Assembly (NCBI RefSeq): GCF_036346595.1 | Contig: NZ_CP107834.1 | Span: 1,922,001 to 1,986,000 of the forward strand | Reading direction: 5' to 3' | DNA: 64,000 nucleotides | From: Streptomyces sp. NBC_00525 | GTDB lineage: Bacteria > Actinomycetota > Actinomycetes > Streptomycetales > Streptomycetaceae | Shown: piece after piece, positions 61,922 through 64,000 of the stretch | Layout of the letters: every line of letters begins with the position of its first letter | Position numbering within the stretch: position 1 is the stretch's first letter | The notes under the pieces: model-generated | Told to the model about the DNA's origin: nothing | The model's input: the letters and a program-made list of their open reading frames with translations, nothing else | The model's database searches: none | Made by a program: the position numbers and the translations under genes

Positions 61922-61946
61922 CGCATACGGTGACATCTGTCATGCG
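61922..61946. promoter_or_regulatory. Palindromic site between the DUF4291 and VC0807-family genes
   Basis: TGACA-TC-TGTCA flanked by CGCAT on the left and ATGCG on the right (four extra bases on the left side), giving a compound inverted repeat in a divergent gap. It resembles operators of response regulators or TetR proteins; the binding protein is not known. Confidence 0.5.
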
Positions 61947-62050
61947 GAGGTCGGGACACGCGGCTCTGCCGGGCAGGGGGGCCGGCGGAGCAGTCTGTAC
62001 GTGTCGAGAGCGGGAGCCGCGAGGGCGCCGCCGGAACGGGAGGAACCGAC

Positions 62051-62752
62051 ATGAGCAGCACGGCCGTCACACTCCACGCACCTGTCGCCGACGCCGCTCC
62101 GATCGCTCCCCGCAAGGCGCTCGTGGACAGTCTGAAGCCGCTGCTGGTGGATGTCGCGCTGCCGCTGGCCTCCTACTACGCGCTGAAGGCGGCGGGGCTC
62201 GGCACCTTCGCCGCGCTGGCCTGGAGCAGTACGGTGCCGGCGGTGCGCACGGTGTGGGGCGCGGTGCGCGAGCGGCGGCTCAACGGGCTCGCGGCGCTGA
62301 TGGTTTCGGTGAACGCGGTGTCGCTGCTGCTGGGGCTGGTGGCCGGTGACCCGCGGCTGATGCTGCTCAAGGACAGCGGGGTGAGCAGCATCGTCGGGCT
62401 GACGTTCCTGGTGACGGCGGTGCGGGGGCGGCCGATGCTGTCGGCGGGGCTGCGGCCGTGGCTGACGCGGGGCGAGGCCGCCAAGTCGGCCGCCTGGGAG
62501 CGGCTCGCGGCCGGTTCGCCGGAGTTCCGGCGGGCGGAGACGCGGTTCTCGGCGGTGTGGGGCGGGGCGCTGCTCGCGGAGTGCGCGGTGCGGGCGGTGG
62601 GGGCGTACACCGTGCCGGTGGAGACGATGGTGTGGGCCGGGACGGTGCTGATGATCGGCGCGATGGTGGTGGCGTTCCTGGTGTCGGGCCGGGTCGGGGT
62701 CGTGCCCATGGAGCGCATGATCGCGGCCGAGGCCGGCACGACGGAGCGCTGA
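62051..62752 (+). CDS. VC0807-family membrane protein
   Basis: A 233-aa protein with five to six hydrophobic segments (for example LLVDVALPLASYYALKAAGL, LAALMVSVNAVSLLLGLVAG, VETMVWAGTVLMIGAMVVAF) and the family region RLMLLKDSGVSSIVGLTFL and GRPMLSAGLRPWL. The family is related to intracellular septation protein A (YciC/IspZ), but no function is established. The ATG follows GGGAGGAACC. It is transcribed away from the DUF4291 gene. Confidence 0.83.
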   Translation: MSSTAVTLHAPVADAAPIAPRKALVDSLKPLLVDVALPLASYYALKAAGLGTFAALAWSSTVPAVRTVWGAVRERRLNGLAALMVSVNAVSLLLGLVAGDPRLMLLKDSGVSSIVGLTFLVTAVRGRPMLSAGLRPWLTRGEAAKSAAWERLAAGSPEFRRAETRFSAVWGGALLAECAVRAVGAYTVPVETMVWAGTVLMIGAMVVAFLVSGRVGVVPMERMIAAEAGTTER

Positions 62753-62768
62753 GGCCGTCCACGGGATT

Positions 62769-62803
62769 CCGCAGGGCCACTCCGGGGGGGGGTGGCCCTG
62801 CGG
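62769..62803. terminator. Bidirectional terminator between VC0807-family and mmsA genes
   Basis: CCGCAGGGCCAC and GTGGCCCTGCGG pair perfectly (12 bp) around an 11-base loop. A second small hairpin, CGGGCG-TGTC-CGCCCG, follows at 62801. It lies between convergent stops. Confidence 0.85.
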
Positions 62804-62828
62804 GCGTGTCCGCCCGTGCGGCGCCGGG

Positions 62829-64000
<1,172 letters not shown>

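Overview
This window is a piece of a Streptomyces chromosome. GC content is very high with almost all third codon positions G or C, start codons are a mix of ATG, GTG and TTG, and the gene content is typical of the genus: ssbB, paired dynamin-like genes, a PknG signalling cluster, a chitosan-oligosaccharide csn-type operon, EttA and a class-E-sortase surface protein. Gene order resembles the S. coelicolor region running from pepN to the methylmalonate-semialdehyde dehydrogenase gene; this is recalled knowledge, not a search result. I see no insertion sequence, integrase or CRISPR array.

Layout. 0-5.4 kb: the end of aminopeptidase N, then a leftward group of allantoicase, a LysR regulator, a small membrane protein, 4-alpha-glucanotransferase and a short repeat-bearing ORF just upstream of it. 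5.7-10.6 kb: a secreted GH84-like protein, an HNH nuclease and a MscS channel. 10.6-17.5 kb: a ROK-controlled ABC sugar uptake operon (csnR-E-F-G-H-K type) with a clear promoter, a perfect 15-bp operator and a strong hairpin inside csnF. 17.8-28.9 kb: a signalling cluster (GlnX-like sensor, GlnH-like binding protein, coiled-coil protein, PknG kinase, PP2C phosphatase, VWA protein, FHA protein), then a truncated globin. 29-36 kb: a three-gene FtsX/MacB-type ABC exporter. 36-42 kb: DUF2804 protein, unknown protein, thioesterase, EttA and a thioester-forming sortase substrate. 42-46.5 kb: ssbB, dynB and dynA, all associated with sporulation in Streptomyces.

46.7-48.4 kb: a tRNA-Arg(UCU) followed by a short stretch with atypical codon use, holding an unknown 351-aa protein, a 66-bp nested palindrome and a small membrane protein; it may be the remnant of an integrated element. 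48.4-52 kb: a HEAT-repeat protein and a BlaI/M56 peptidase pair. 52.1-54.5 kb: the most interesting part of the window. Three near-identical palindromes, TCTACA-N4-TGTAGA, lie in front of terB, between spo0M and an ArsR-type regulator, and in front of a 72-aa protein, which defines a compact local regulon. 54.6-64 kb: a DUF1772 protein, a VWA lipoprotein, an ABC system whose ATPase is fused to an extracellular alpha/beta hydrolase, a P-loop kinase-like protein, DUF4291 and VC0807-family proteins, and the truncated end of a methylmalonate-semialdehyde dehydrogenase gene.
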